Below are positions 9,021-16,395 of a stretch of DNA of 64,000 nt, piece by piece (within the stretch, counting starts at the first letter, position 1; the number at the start of each line of letters is the position of its first letter). A program made the position numbers and the translations under genes. The notes beneath the pieces are model-generated. The model saw nothing but the letters and a program-made list of their open reading frames with translations, was not told the DNA's origin and did not search any database. Source of the stretch: Pseudomonadota bacterium (GTDB lineage: Bacteria > Pseudomonadota > Gammaproteobacteria > Pseudomonadales > Pseudohongiellaceae); assembly GCA_027621405.1 (NCBI GenBank), contig JAQCBT010000004.1, positions 1 through 64,000 of the forward strand, in the 5' to 3' direction.

Positions 9021-9110
9021 AAATTTCTCATTTACCTAATTGCGAATTCTATCTTTCATGAGGGCCAGACTACTTTGATAACCAATATTCCAACTGTTGA
9101 ACCCAAAAGT

Positions 9111-10259
9111 TTATTCTTCATATGCATGGATAGTCTCGAATGGAAAAAGTCGCTTTCTCCCTACCCTCACCCCCTCATAATTATCCAAAAACTCAAACTC
9201 CCCCTCTCGAAGTTTGAGAATCGCCAAATCCACATCCGCCCCCACATTCAACGTCCCCTTCCCTCGCAGGAACGGAAACACCTTCGCCGCATTCACCGTC
9301 GCAGTGGCCACTACCTCGCTCAGGCTCATGTCACTGAAGTTCAACAACTTGGACAGTATGTTGGGCAGGTCCACCACCCCCGGGACGCTGCGGCTGGCAG
9401 CGAAGCCGTCGGTTGAGGTGGTGTCGGGCCAGAAGCCGGCGGTCATGATGGCGTCGAATGTGTCCCAGCGCAGGTGGTCGATTCTGCCGTTGGCGATGTC
9501 GAACCGACTCCCGTTCAATCGAACTTCATTCATCATCAGATATGCCCATTCCTGCTAATGCACTGTTGCATGGGTTGTCGGAGGGGAATCGTGCACAACG
9601 ATGTCGCCGGGTTTGAGGAGTTTGACCAGTTCGCCCATGGGGGTTTCCGACTGGCCCATGTGAATCATCACCGGCAGCTTGAAGTAGCTTGCGGCTTCCT
9701 GTGCCCGGCGCAGCACTTCCCGGTCGTTGGCGGTGACTTCGGCGGTGAGGCGTGCCTTGACCCCCACCACGTAATCCAGGTTGCTGGCGATGGCCGCCTT
9801 GCAGGCTTCCACGTTGGCCAGGCTGAGCTCAAAGGTGTCGCCTTCGCCGATGACGCCGCGCCTGCCGATGTTGATCAGGATGCGGGCGGGCTGGGGTGCG
9901 GCGCGGGCCATGGCGACGATGTCATCGATGTTGTCGGCGCCCGCGGAGCCGGCGTCGACGAAGCCGGTAATGCCGTCTTCCAGGGCGATGTGTGCGCCTC
10001 TTGGGTCCTGTAAATAATGGGCGTGGATAGCCAGCAATGGAAATAGGGACAGGTCCATTTTCCTCTGGAAAATAGGACCTGTCCCTATTTCCAAGCTATC
10101 AAGGCCGCCCGGGTTATTGGCGTTTGGGGCGTGGGCGGGGCTTGAGAATGGGTTGCGATATATAGGAGGAAGAACAGGCGAGAGTATGGAGGGTATTGAG
10201 GCAGCGGATACACCGAGGGCCGCCCGGAGGCCGGATTTGAGGAATTGGCGGCGGTGCAT
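9111..10259 (-). pseudogene. Broken Tat-exported dihydroorotase-like amidohydrolase
   Basis: Two pieces of one gene lie in the same frame. The N-part (9555-10259) starts MHRRQFLKSG, a Tat-type leader, and has IHAH and VMIHMG-type metal-binding segments. The C-part (9111-9536) has TDGFAASRS, ATVNAAKVF and GADVDLAILKL, as in the amidohydrolase/deacetylase family. An in-frame TAG at 9555-9557 separates them by only six further codons (QEWAYL), so this is a nonsense lesion, not a frameshift. The normal N-terminal beta-sandwich before the HxH is missing. In its place sits an in-frame REP palindrome (10041-10090, translated as GTGPIFQRKMDLSLF). The family's usual segment before the C-part also looks shortened. 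Decay by repeat insertion, deletion and nonsense mutation is the best reading. Confidence 0.85.
10041..10090. repeat. REP-like palindrome, second subtype, inside the amidohydrolase pseudogene
   Basis: Arms AAATAGGGACAGGTCCATTT and its near reverse complement (one-base bulge in AATAGGACCTG) surround a TCT loop. The AGGTCC core distinguishes this subtype from the AGATTTAT copies. It lies in frame in the pseudogene, 57 codons after the start, where the N-terminal domain should be. Confidence 0.93.
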
Positions 10260-10331
10260 GGCTTTTTATTCTTACCGTCCGTTTTGGGGGTGAACTTATG
10301 CTGCCTCTACGGGTGCGGGGAGTCAACTGTA

Positions 10332-11132
10332 TTAGGAACAGCTCACCCCCTCTTCCTCCAGTTGTCCCAGGCGGGAGCGACTGACCGGGATCTCTGCGCC
10401 GTTGCTCATGACCAGCTTGCCCTGCCGGCCCATGCGCTGCAGGGATGCGATATGGCTGCTATTCACCCAGTAGGATCGATGGCTCTGGAAGCCCAGCGTC
10501 GGTGGTAATTCGGCGATGGCGTCTTTCAGGTTGTATAGCACCAGCGCCCGGCCTTCGGTGCTTACCACCAGCAGGTAGTGCAGTTCCGCTTTCAGGTAGA
10601 TCACCTCCCCCGCCAGGGGTGGGGATGCCTCGCGCAGGAAAGCGGGTTCCGCTGTGGCTTGCCCGGGGTTGGGCACAGGCCCCGGTCGCTGCAGGCGAAA
10701 GCCGGCCACCCACGGCGCATTGATGACCAGCCAGGTCAGGACGGCAGGCGGTGCGATGTTGATGAATTCTTCCAGCAAGATGGGCAACAGGGGATTGCCG
10801 GCCACAAGCGGCTGCGTGTCCTCTGGCAATAGCAGGTAATCCAGCAGCAGGCCGAGGGGGCTGAACAGCAGCACTCCCAGCAGGCCGGACCCGGCGAGTT
10901 GCAACCAGGGGTTGAGTCGTTCAAACCAGCGCCACCGATGCAACAACAGGTGACTCGCCACCAAAAGTGCCATGGGGGTGAGGGTCTGCAACTGCCATAG
11001 CAGGAGGGTCTGCCACAGTGAAACTCCCGGGGTCGGCTCACCGATCAGGGCGAACAGCAGGCCCAGGGTTACCGCGATCCCCAGAAAGTAACGCAGGGGA
11101 TTGAGCATACCCAGCTCAAACTGCCCATTCAT
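10332..11132 (-). CDS. Membrane-anchored LytTR-type transcription regulator
   Basis: The first 150 residues hold about four hydrophobic helices (for example YFLGIAVTLGLLFALIG and LQLAGSGLLGVLLFSPLGLL). The last 100 residues form a LytTR DNA-binding domain, recognisable from GEVIYLKAELHYLLVVSTEG, LPPTLGFQSHRSYWVN and GAEIPVSRSRLGQL. No receiver domain is present, so this is the one-component membrane-LytTR class and not a response regulator. ATG11132 gives 266 residues. It is divergent from the outer-membrane barrel gene at 11226, with only 93 bp between the starts, and may control that gene. Ligand unknown. Confidence 0.86.
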   Translation of the reverse strand: MNGQFELGMLNPLRYFLGIAVTLGLLFALIGEPTPGVSLWQTLLLWQLQTLTPMALLVASHLLLHRWRWFERLNPWLQLAGSGLLGVLLFSPLGLLLDYLLLPEDTQPLVAGNPLLPILLEEFINIAPPAVLTWLVINAPWVAGFRLQRPGPVPNPGQATAEPAFLREASPPLAGEVIYLKAELHYLLVVSTEGRALVLYNLKDAIAELPPTLGFQSHRSYWVNSSHIASLQRMGRQGKLVMSNGAEIPVSRSRLGQLEEEGVSCS

Positions 11133-11225
11133 ACAAAATCCTGCCCATTCGTGTAATCACCTGATCGCCCTCGAATTTTCCTGCCGTAATGGCAGTGAAC
11201 TCACTATCGATAGCATTAAGAGGTT

Positions 11226-11900
11226 ATGTCGATGCAATTTAGTAAATCTGTTCCAACAACCATTCTTTCCAGCCTGGTGCTGATCACATCCCTTGGCGCC
11301 AAGGCACAGGATACTGACCAGCAGGGCTGGTACCTGAAACCCACCCTGGCGCTGAGCCAGATGTCAGACCAGACAGTTAATACGACAGGAGTCGGTGCAC
11401 TGGATGGGTCTGGCAATGCCGCGCTCAGCAGCGGTTTCGCCTCGGGGCTGGTGCTGGGCTATGACTATGGCTCACGCTGGTCGGCGGAGCTGGGCTGGGA
11501 ATACCGCAGCAATGGGAGTGAGGTGAGCCTTGCGGATGGCCAGCGCTTCAACGACGGCAACTACGCCTCCAACACCTTTTTCATCAATGCGCTTTATGGG
11601 TTCGCCGAAGGCCAGTTCTGGCAGCCCTATGCAGGATTTGGTTTGAGCTTTATCCAGGAGATTGATATCGACCTGGAGACGCCGGCCGCCGAGCTGTCCT
11701 ATGCCGGTGATGGCGATACCGGCTTCCAGATTTTCGCCGGTGTGGAGCGGGAGCTCGATGCGCGATGGTCACTGCTGGGGGAGGTGCGTTATACGCGGTT
11801 TAGTGGCATTGAGCTGACTGGCGAGAATACGGTGGGGACGATGGGGGGGCTGGATTACACGCCGCTTAGCTTGCAACTGGGGGTGAAGTTCAGGTTCTGA
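11226..11900 (+). CDS. Outer-membrane beta-barrel protein (OmpW/OmpA-like)
   Basis: This 224-residue protein has a Sec signal peptide ending GAKAQ. Alternating aromatic strands follow (GWYLKPTLALSQM, SGLVLGYDYGSRWSAELGWEY, QPYAGFGLSF, WSLLGEVRYTRF), and it ends in LQLGVKFRF with a terminal Phe, the usual outer-membrane assembly signal. An eight-strand barrel is likely. The leader is preceded by an AGAGGTT-type ribosome site. It is divergent from the LytTR regulator, which suggests regulation by it. A repeat cluster begins six bases after the stop. Transport role and ligand are unknown. Confidence 0.82.
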   Translation: MSMQFSKSVPTTILSSLVLITSLGAKAQDTDQQGWYLKPTLALSQMSDQTVNTTGVGALDGSGNAALSSGFASGLVLGYDYGSRWSAELGWEYRSNGSEVSLADGQRFNDGNYASNTFFINALYGFAEGQFWQPYAGFGLSFIQEIDIDLETPAAELSYAGDGDTGFQIFAGVERELDARWSLLGEVRYTRFSGIELTGENTVGTMGGLDYTPLSLQLGVKFRF

Positions 11901-11906
11901 TTTAGT

Positions 11907-11973
11907 GGGGACAGGTCCATTTTCCTTAATTAGGGACAGGTCCATTTTCCTGCGGAAAATAGGACCTGTCCCT
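11907..11973. repeat. REP-like palindrome (AGGTCC subtype) preceded by an extra left half
   Basis: An isolated left half GGGGACAGGTCCATTTTCC ends at 11925. A full palindrome occupies 11931-11973 with the same bulged arms as the copy at 10041. It begins seven bases after the stop of the barrel gene, so transcripts of that gene would end in a hairpin. Confidence 0.93.
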
Positions 11974-12101
11974 TTGTCGGTCACGCTTCTGTCACGTACT
12001 CGACCTGACTATTTTCGGGAATAATTTAGCAATCGAATTCAGCGCTTCTATATTTCTATGCAGGCCAGTTGGCCGGGTGTTTATGAACAAGGAGAAATGA
12101 A

Positions 12102-12326
12102 ATGAGAGAATTGACTGAAGTTGAAGCTAATGTGGTGGTTGGTGGAAGCCTGATCGCCGACTATGCGGCTGAAGGTGGTGCCGTAGGCACTGTTGTCGGA
12201 TACGTGGCGGACACTACCGTAATGGGGGCCACTCGTGGTGGATTTGCTGGCGCAATGCTAGGTGCTGCCTATGGCGGAGGCTATATGGTTGGCACTTTCC
12301 TGTATAACTCCTACCAGGACTCTTGA
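12102..12326 (+). CDS. Double-glycine leader peptide, bacteriocin-like (74 aa)
   Basis: The sequence opens MRELTEVEANVVVGG, a textbook double-glycine leader of the kind cleaved by peptidase-containing ABC exporters. It is followed by a 59-residue Gly/Ala-rich core without cysteine that carries several GxxxG-type steps (GGAVG, GGFAG, GAMLG). This matches class II bacteriocin/microcin precursors, whose mature parts insert in membranes. A strong ribosome site (AAGGAGAAATGA) precedes the ATG. The next gene, 21 bp downstream, encodes a small membrane protein fitting an immunity factor. No dedicated C39-peptidase exporter is in this window, so export would depend on a transporter elsewhere. Antimicrobial action is inferred. 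Confidence 0.75.
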   Translation: MRELTEVEANVVVGGSLIADYAAEGGAVGTVVGYVADTTVMGATRGGFAGAMLGAAYGGGYMVGTFLYNSYQDS

Positions 12327-12347
12327 GATAACTGAAGGGAGATTCCG

Positions 12348-12635
12348 GTGACCGAAAAGCGAGCCAAACGTATATCACTGGTCTTCATGGGAGTTTCTGT
12401 CTTCATGGGCTTGAACTATACGTTCGTGGAACAGGACATGGTCTTTGCGTTGATGTCGATTTCCGGATTTTTCGTATTCCAGTTCGGACTGGAGAATCCA
12501 AAGCTGCTGATGTCCAAATCATGGAAGGAATTCGGTGAAGAAGTCGATGTAGCCACTGGAAAAGAAAAGCTCGCAGGAACACCGCTGTATTTCGCCGCGG
12601 TGTTCTTTTCTGTGCTTTACATTATTCTGGTCTAA
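12348..12635 (+). CDS. Small membrane protein, candidate immunity partner of the GG-leader peptide
   Basis: This 95-residue protein has a basic N-terminus (MTEKRAKR) and about three hydrophobic segments: LVFMGVSVFMGLNYTFV, VFALMSISGFFVFQFGL and the C-terminal YFAAVFFSVLYIILV. A charged loop (KSWKEFGEEVDVATGKEK) lies between the second and third. It starts with GTG12348, preceded by GAAGGGAGA, and lies 21 bp after the precursor-peptide stop, so the two are co-transcribed. Small polytopic proteins next to class II bacteriocin genes are usually immunity factors. I recognise no specific family. Confidence 0.65.
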   Translation: MTEKRAKRISLVFMGVSVFMGLNYTFVEQDMVFALMSISGFFVFQFGLENPKLLMSKSWKEFGEEVDVATGKEKLAGTPLYFAAVFFSVLYIILV

Positions 12636-12782
12636 GGCGTTCTTGCAGGGGGCTGGCTGCTGCCCCGCTGCCGTTTCTCAAGCGCCCTGCCTATAGTGAA
12701 CGGACAGGTCAGGGAGGGTATGGGCATCGCATGTTTGATAGATTGAAGTGTGTGTGAGCCCATCTGCCCGGAACAAGCTAGC

Positions 12783-13412
12783 CTACTCCTCGAACACCCG
12801 CTTTACACAGTCCGGACAGATCCCGTGACTGGGATGGGTCCTCAGCACCCGCACCAGCAGCTCTTCATAACTCACCCACTTCCCCGCAACCGGGTCCTTG
12901 TAGGCCTTGCAATACATACAGATGCTGGGCATGTCGATATCCGGCGACGGGATCTCGTGTTCGAAGGCGATGAAGTATTGCAGTACACCGGTTTCATCTT
13001 TTATCGGTGTGATGGATAACTCCACCCAGTACGCATGGCCGTCGGCGTGGTAGTTGAGGATCTTGCCGGAGAACGGCTCCTGCCTGCTGAGTGTCTGGCG
13101 CATCCGATCCACTGTGTCTGTAGAAGTCTGAGGGCCCTGCAGCACACTGCCAGGGCTCTTGCCTCTCAGATGTTCGGAGCTGTGACCGCACAGGTGGGTA
13201 AACCCGTCGTTAACCCACAGCACCAGGCCGTCGGCGTCAGTAACGACGACAGGCTGATGCAGCGAATCACAGATCTGCCGCAACATGTTTTGCACAACGA
13301 CCACCTCCGGGTTTTCACCAGTATGGCGCCACGTCGGCGAATAGCAGGGAATTCGGAGACGAGCTTTTGTTTGCAGTTTACTCCTATTGGGACGGGATAG
13401 GAGCATTTCCAT
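12783..13412 (-). CDS. PAS-domain protein with C-terminal Cys4 zinc-finger-like tail
   Basis: Residues about 45-150 form a PAS domain related to the LOV subgroup (LRGKSPGSVLQGPQTS, then LNYHADGHAYWVELSITPI). The photoactive GxNCRFLQ cysteine of true LOV domains is replaced here. The tail has CMYCKAYKD...SHGICPDC, a CxxC/CxxC pair often found at the end of PAS signalling proteins. No output enzyme domain is present, so this is probably a stand-alone sensor that acts by protein contact. ATG13412 is used; an internal start at MLRQICD (just before the PAS domain) is also plausible. It is divergent from the ychJ-like gene. Confidence 0.8.
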   Translation of the reverse strand: MEMLLSRPNRSKLQTKARLRIPCYSPTWRHTGENPEVVVVQNMLRQICDSLHQPVVVTDADGLVLWVNDGFTHLCGHSSEHLRGKSPGSVLQGPQTSTDTVDRMRQTLSRQEPFSGKILNYHADGHAYWVELSITPIKDETGVLQYFIAFEHEIPSPDIDMPSICMYCKAYKDPVAGKWVSYEELLVRVLRTHPSHGICPDCVKRVFEE

Positions 13413-13543
13413 TCCACAATGGGAGAAATACCTGCTCCTCGATCAAGCCCTCGATTCAAGGCAGTTTTGCGACATTCCCAATACACTGGCAGCGCCTGAA
13501 ACAGTGCTTTTTCCAGGTCGTTTCCTTGATGTAATATTTCCTC

Positions 13544-13966
13544 ATGACGACTATGCCCTGCCCCTGCTGTTCCGGAAAGCCTTTCAGCAAATGCTGTGAG
13601 CCCTATGTCACCGGTGCGAAGAAACCGGTGACGGTGAAGCAAACCATGCGCGCCCGTTTCACGGCCTATGCCCTCGGTGGCTATGGCGACTACCTGTTCC
13701 ATACCTGGCACCCCCAGTACCGCGGCGGGCTTACTGCCAAATCGCTGGCGAACAGGTCGCAGAACTGGACGAAACTGGAAGTGTTCGAGGCGAAGCAGGT
13801 GGGTGACCGGGCAGCCATCGAATTCAAGGCCTACTTCACCAACGACAAGGGTGTCACCCAGTGCCACCACGAGTTCTCGCAGTTCCTGCGCCACAAGGGG
13901 CGCTGGTACTACACCGATGGCAAGGTGAAGATGGACGAAGTGCCTGCTGCGACTGCCCAGGCCTGA
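13544..13966 (+). CDS. YchJ-family SEC-C motif protein
   Basis: This 140-residue protein starts MTTMPCPCCSGKPFSKCCEP, the zinc-binding SEC-C signature (CxC...CC). It continues with the YchJ-type NTF2-like fold: MRARFTAYALGGYGDYLFHTW and FSQFLRHKGRWYYTDG. The length matches the family (about 130-160). Molecular function of YchJ proteins is not established. No clear operon partner is present; the gene lies alone between divergent PAS and downstream coiled-coil genes. Confidence 0.9.
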   Translation: MTTMPCPCCSGKPFSKCCEPYVTGAKKPVTVKQTMRARFTAYALGGYGDYLFHTWHPQYRGGLTAKSLANRSQNWTKLEVFEAKQVGDRAAIEFKAYFTNDKGVTQCHHEFSQFLRHKGRWYYTDGKVKMDEVPAATAQA

Positions 13967-14060
13967 TTTATTCGGTTTACCGAAGTTTTCTGTCGTTTCT
14001 TGCCCTTTCGTTCCTGAAGTCCCTATACTGGTCAGGCTTGATCAGTTTACAGGGACGTAA

Positions 14061-14627
14061 ATGAGCATCACCACATTCGATACTCTAAAGTTTGTGCGAA
14101 GGCTGGAAGAAGCGGGAATGCCTTCTTCCCAGGCCGAAGTACAAGCCGAAGTGCTAACCGAGGCATTCAACGTGAACCTGGATTCACTGGTGACCAAAGA
14201 CTTCCTGGCGGCAGAGTTTGCCGGCCAGAAAGCCTATGTGGAAACCCGGTTTGCAGAGCAGAAAGCCTATATGGACACACGCTTTGCCGAACAGCAGGCG
14301 ACTATGGATACCCGCTTTGCGGAGCAGCAAGCTTATATCGACACGCGCTTTGCCGAGCAACAGGCCTACATCGACACCCGATTCGCTGAGCAACAGGCAA
14401 TCATGGATACACGGTTTGCCGAGCAACGAGCAATCATGGATACACGGTTTGCCGAGCAACGAGCGATCATGGATACACGGTTTGCCGAGCAACGGACCTA
14501 TATGGATCAGCGCTTTGCCGCGCAGGATGCGAAGATCGATTCCAATCACCGGGTGTTCGTCTGGACCCAGGCCATCATCATGGCGGCGGTGATACTGCCC
14601 TACTTACAACGGCTGATTGCGCTATAG
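14061..14627 (+). CDS. DUF1640-like coiled-coil membrane protein with 11-residue repeats
   Basis: The N-terminus (FDTLKFVRRLEEAGMPSSQAE) matches the bacterial DUF1640/CCDC90-type coiled-coil family: two short helices that precede a long coil ending in one membrane anchor. The middle is nine and a bit hendecad repeats of the form FAEQxAxMDTR, and the C-terminus is hydrophobic (VWTQAIIMAAVILPYLQRL). AGGGACGTAA supplies the ribosome site for ATG14061. Family members are often duplicated or mobile and their role is unknown. The DNA repeat (33 bp) makes copy number likely to vary between strains. Confidence 0.82.
   Translation: MSITTFDTLKFVRRLEEAGMPSSQAEVQAEVLTEAFNVNLDSLVTKDFLAAEFAGQKAYVETRFAEQKAYMDTRFAEQQATMDTRFAEQQAYIDTRFAEQQAYIDTRFAEQQAIMDTRFAEQRAIMDTRFAEQRAIMDTRFAEQRTYMDQRFAAQDAKIDSNHRVFVWTQAIIMAAVILPYLQRLIAL
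14217..14543 (+). repeat. 33-bp in-frame tandem repeat (about 10 units)
   Basis: Each unit encodes FAEQxAxxDTR. Units five to eight are nearly identical at the DNA level, for example TTTGCCGAGCAACGAGC repeated at 14419, 14452 and 14485, whereas the outer units diverge. The unit length of 11 residues is a hendecad coiled-coil period. Confidence 0.95.
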
Positions 14628-14749
14628 GCGAAGAGGTTTGGCTTCAATCAGTTAGAGAAGGAATTGGAGCCATAGCAGAAATACAGTGTGCTATTTTTAC
14701 TCCGACCCAAATACATCCGATTAAGCCGTGACCCAAATATTGTCGGGAA

Positions 14750-15439
14750 CTAGTCCCCGGTCACGATTGCTTGCAGCGAACTGGGCAGGCCCGTCACCTC
14801 AAACAGGATCTCATTACGCCGGAACCAGGGCGGCATGAAGGGTGGATGGTAGGCTGCGAACACGGACGGTCCCACTGGCTCCAGCTTCTCTTGCCTGATG
14901 TTTTCCAGCAGCTCGGCTTCATTACTGGTGAGGTTTCTCTCGGTCCAGCGGCCGGAAAAGCGAATGGCTGCGACAACTCGCTCGGGCAGTTCCTTAACGA
15001 CTACGGTGTCATCCAGTGGTACCGGAGCCGACTGCAGGTCGTATTCACTGGGCAGCATGAACGCCATACGAATGCCTTGGAGCGTCTGGCTGCTGCTGAT
15101 GGGTGAGGTGGATTCCAGCTCCACACCGGTGCGCGCCATCTGCACCGGGGCAGTCATGCTGATCTTGGAGCTCGCCAGGTTGTCGCCTGATATGTAGGCC
15201 AGTAGCCGTTCGAAGGCCGCGTCCAGGGCACTCTCGTAATCGGGGTCTTTCACCACCGTTTCCGCCACGATATAGGGCTTGTAGAGTCGGTACTCGATCT
15301 TGCCCAGCTCCAGCAACACGTCGTAGTCCGGCTTTTCAAGGGCGTAAGTGTTTCTCGCCAGCAACAGGACGATCAGCAGTAATACAGCAGAAATATTGGC
15401 TTTCAGGGTTCCGACTGGTAATTTCATGGCTCCACCCAT
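14750..15439 (-). CDS. SOUL-family heme-binding-like protein, exported
   Basis: This 229-residue protein has an N-terminal hydrophobic segment (AVLLLIVLLLARNTYA), indicating export or anchoring. Its SOUL domain is recognisable from YDVLLELGKIEYRLYKPYIVAET, the KISMTAPV motif and YHPPFMPPWFRRNEILFEV near the end. SOUL proteins bind heme or related tetrapyrroles; no covalent heme motif is present. ATG15439 is used, and ATG15427 four codons later is an alternative. It stands alone, with tandem repeats upstream (15541-15620). Confidence 0.88.
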   Translation of the reverse strand: MGGAMKLPVGTLKANISAVLLLIVLLLARNTYALEKPDYDVLLELGKIEYRLYKPYIVAETVVKDPDYESALDAAFERLLAYISGDNLASSKISMTAPVQMARTGVELESTSPISSSQTLQGIRMAFMLPSEYDLQSAPVPLDDTVVVKELPERVVAAIRFSGRWTERNLTSNEAELLENIRQEKLEPVGPSVFAAYHPPFMPPWFRRNEILFEVTGLPSSLQAIVTGD

Positions 15440-15540
15440 GGTGAATTAAACTCAACCCTAGATACGTCCCGATACCGGTTCTGGTTCAGTGTTTGTGGAT
15501 GGGTCATACTGTGGGTTCTTTCTATAGGGCAGGTAATTTC

Positions 15541-15620
15541 TATAGGCGCTTTCTTTGGGCTGTAGGCACTTTCTTCGGGCTGTAGGCTCTTTTTTCAGGC
15601 TGTAGGCACTTTCCTCCGCC
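15541..15620. repeat. Four 20-bp tandem repeats
   Basis: Exactly four consecutive 20-base units resembling TGTAGGCACTTTCTTCGGGC fill 15541-15620. A degenerate fifth unit may lie just upstream (15521-15540). They occupy the divergent space between the SOUL gene and the gene at 15660. They are non-coding, too short and too close-packed for CRISPR, and fit a variable-number repeat or an array of regulator sites. Confidence 0.9.
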
Positions 15621-15659
15621 CTGCTACCCCCTCCTTCTGCTGCGAGGTGCATAACTGTC

Positions 15660-16202
15660 ATGAAAATCGTACTGCGCATATTCATCGTCATCATTGGCCT
15701 GGCGCTCATCCCGTTAACTGCCGTGGCCACTGCCGCCTTCAAGCAACGCTTCGAGGACGGCCCAAACCGGGTGTTCTCCGGTGGCCCGCTGATCGCGGGT
15801 GAGCTGTACCAGGGGCCCGAGCCCGACTGGAGCTTCGTGAACGACATCCCCACTATCGAGATGCAGCTCGAGGACCCACCCACCTCACGCCGTATCTGGG
15901 TCGCCTCCCATGACGGCAAGCTGTATGTCTGGTCGGGATACATGAATAGCACCGTGGGTCGTATCTGGAAACAGTGGCCGGTGCAGGCCGAAACCAACGG
16001 CCGCGCCATCCTGCGAATCAATGGCACTCGCTATGAGCGACAGCTGGTGCGGGTGCAATCGGGCCCGGCCCTGGATGGCATAAGCGAAGTGATCAGCGGC
16101 AAATATCCCTCGGGCACGAGCCGGGAGACCATCGAGTCGGGCAGTGTGTGGATGTTCGAGGCGGCGCCTCGCGGTGGCAGCGCGAGTGGAGGTGAGGAAT
16201 GA
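15660..16202 (+). CDS. Hypothetical membrane-anchored protein, split-barrel-like
   Basis: The N-terminus is a membrane anchor or signal (VLRIFIVIIGLALIPLTAVA). The body contains RRIWVASHDGKLYVWSGY and WPVQAETNGRAILRINGTRY, reminiscent of the small flavin/F420 split-barrel fold (compare the protein at 30449). This similarity is by eye only. The stop overlaps the start of the next tiny gene (ATGA), so the two form an operon. No known function. Confidence 0.7.
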   Translation: MKIVLRIFIVIIGLALIPLTAVATAAFKQRFEDGPNRVFSGGPLIAGELYQGPEPDWSFVNDIPTIEMQLEDPPTSRRIWVASHDGKLYVWSGYMNSTVGRIWKQWPVQAETNGRAILRINGTRYERQLVRVQSGPALDGISEVISGKYPSGTSRETIESGSVWMFEAAPRGGSASGGEE

Positions 16203-16327
16203 AATATTTCTATTCGTTTGTTGCAGTAACCATCGTGCTAACCGCTTTGTCGGTTTGGTTTGTGCCCGGTGTTGATGATTATGTGGAAGTGACTTTTCAG
16301 CGTTATCTGGGGCAGGCTGCTCGATAG
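16199..16327 (+). CDS. Tiny single-span membrane protein (42 aa)
   Basis: The ATG at 16199 overlaps the previous stop as ATGA and is preceded by GGAGGTGAGGA, a strong ribosome site. The product begins MKYFYSFVAVTIVLTALSVW, one clear membrane helix, followed by a short polar tail ending YLGQAAR. Coupling and ribosome site argue that it is translated. It is probably a partner of the upstream anchored protein. No family recognised. Confidence 0.68.
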   Translation: MKYFYSFVAVTIVLTALSVWFVPGVDDYVEVTFQRYLGQAAR

Positions 16328-16339
16328 AAAGAGGGGCAA

Positions 16340-16395
16340 AAAAATAGGGACAGATTTATTTTTCCACAGGAAAAATAAATCTGTCCCTATTTTTT
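16340..16395. repeat. REP-like palindrome between convergent genes
   Basis: Arms AAATAGGGACAGATTTATTT and its reverse complement surround a short ACA loop and are flanked by A/T runs. It lies 12 bp after the stop of the tiny membrane protein. Its right edge supplies the TAA stop of the minus-strand MaoC gene. Confidence 0.94.

Larger units (their letters stand above)
3915..9110. other. AT-richer accessory island on the minus strand
   Basis: Base and codon composition change visibly just after pmbA and revert at the amidohydrolase remnant near 9110. Genes inside use many AT-ending codons, whereas neighbours are GC-rich. The four genes are all minus strand and the upper three are tightly packed. 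No integrase, tRNA or clear direct-repeat boundary was seen, so the exact ends are approximate. The content (NUDIX, SprT-like, HIT-PLD-helicase-DUF3427, unknown) is typical of horizontally moving islands. Confidence 0.55.

Noticed and set aside
9474..10013. 179-codon plus-strand frame over the amidohydrolase remnant
   Set aside because: It is the antisense of a recognisable gene with the expected composition bias; no ribosome site or family match.
14217..15620. Tandem arrays that could be mistaken for CRISPR
   Set aside because: The 33-bp units are coding and contiguous; the 20-bp units are contiguous without spacers. No cas gene is present.
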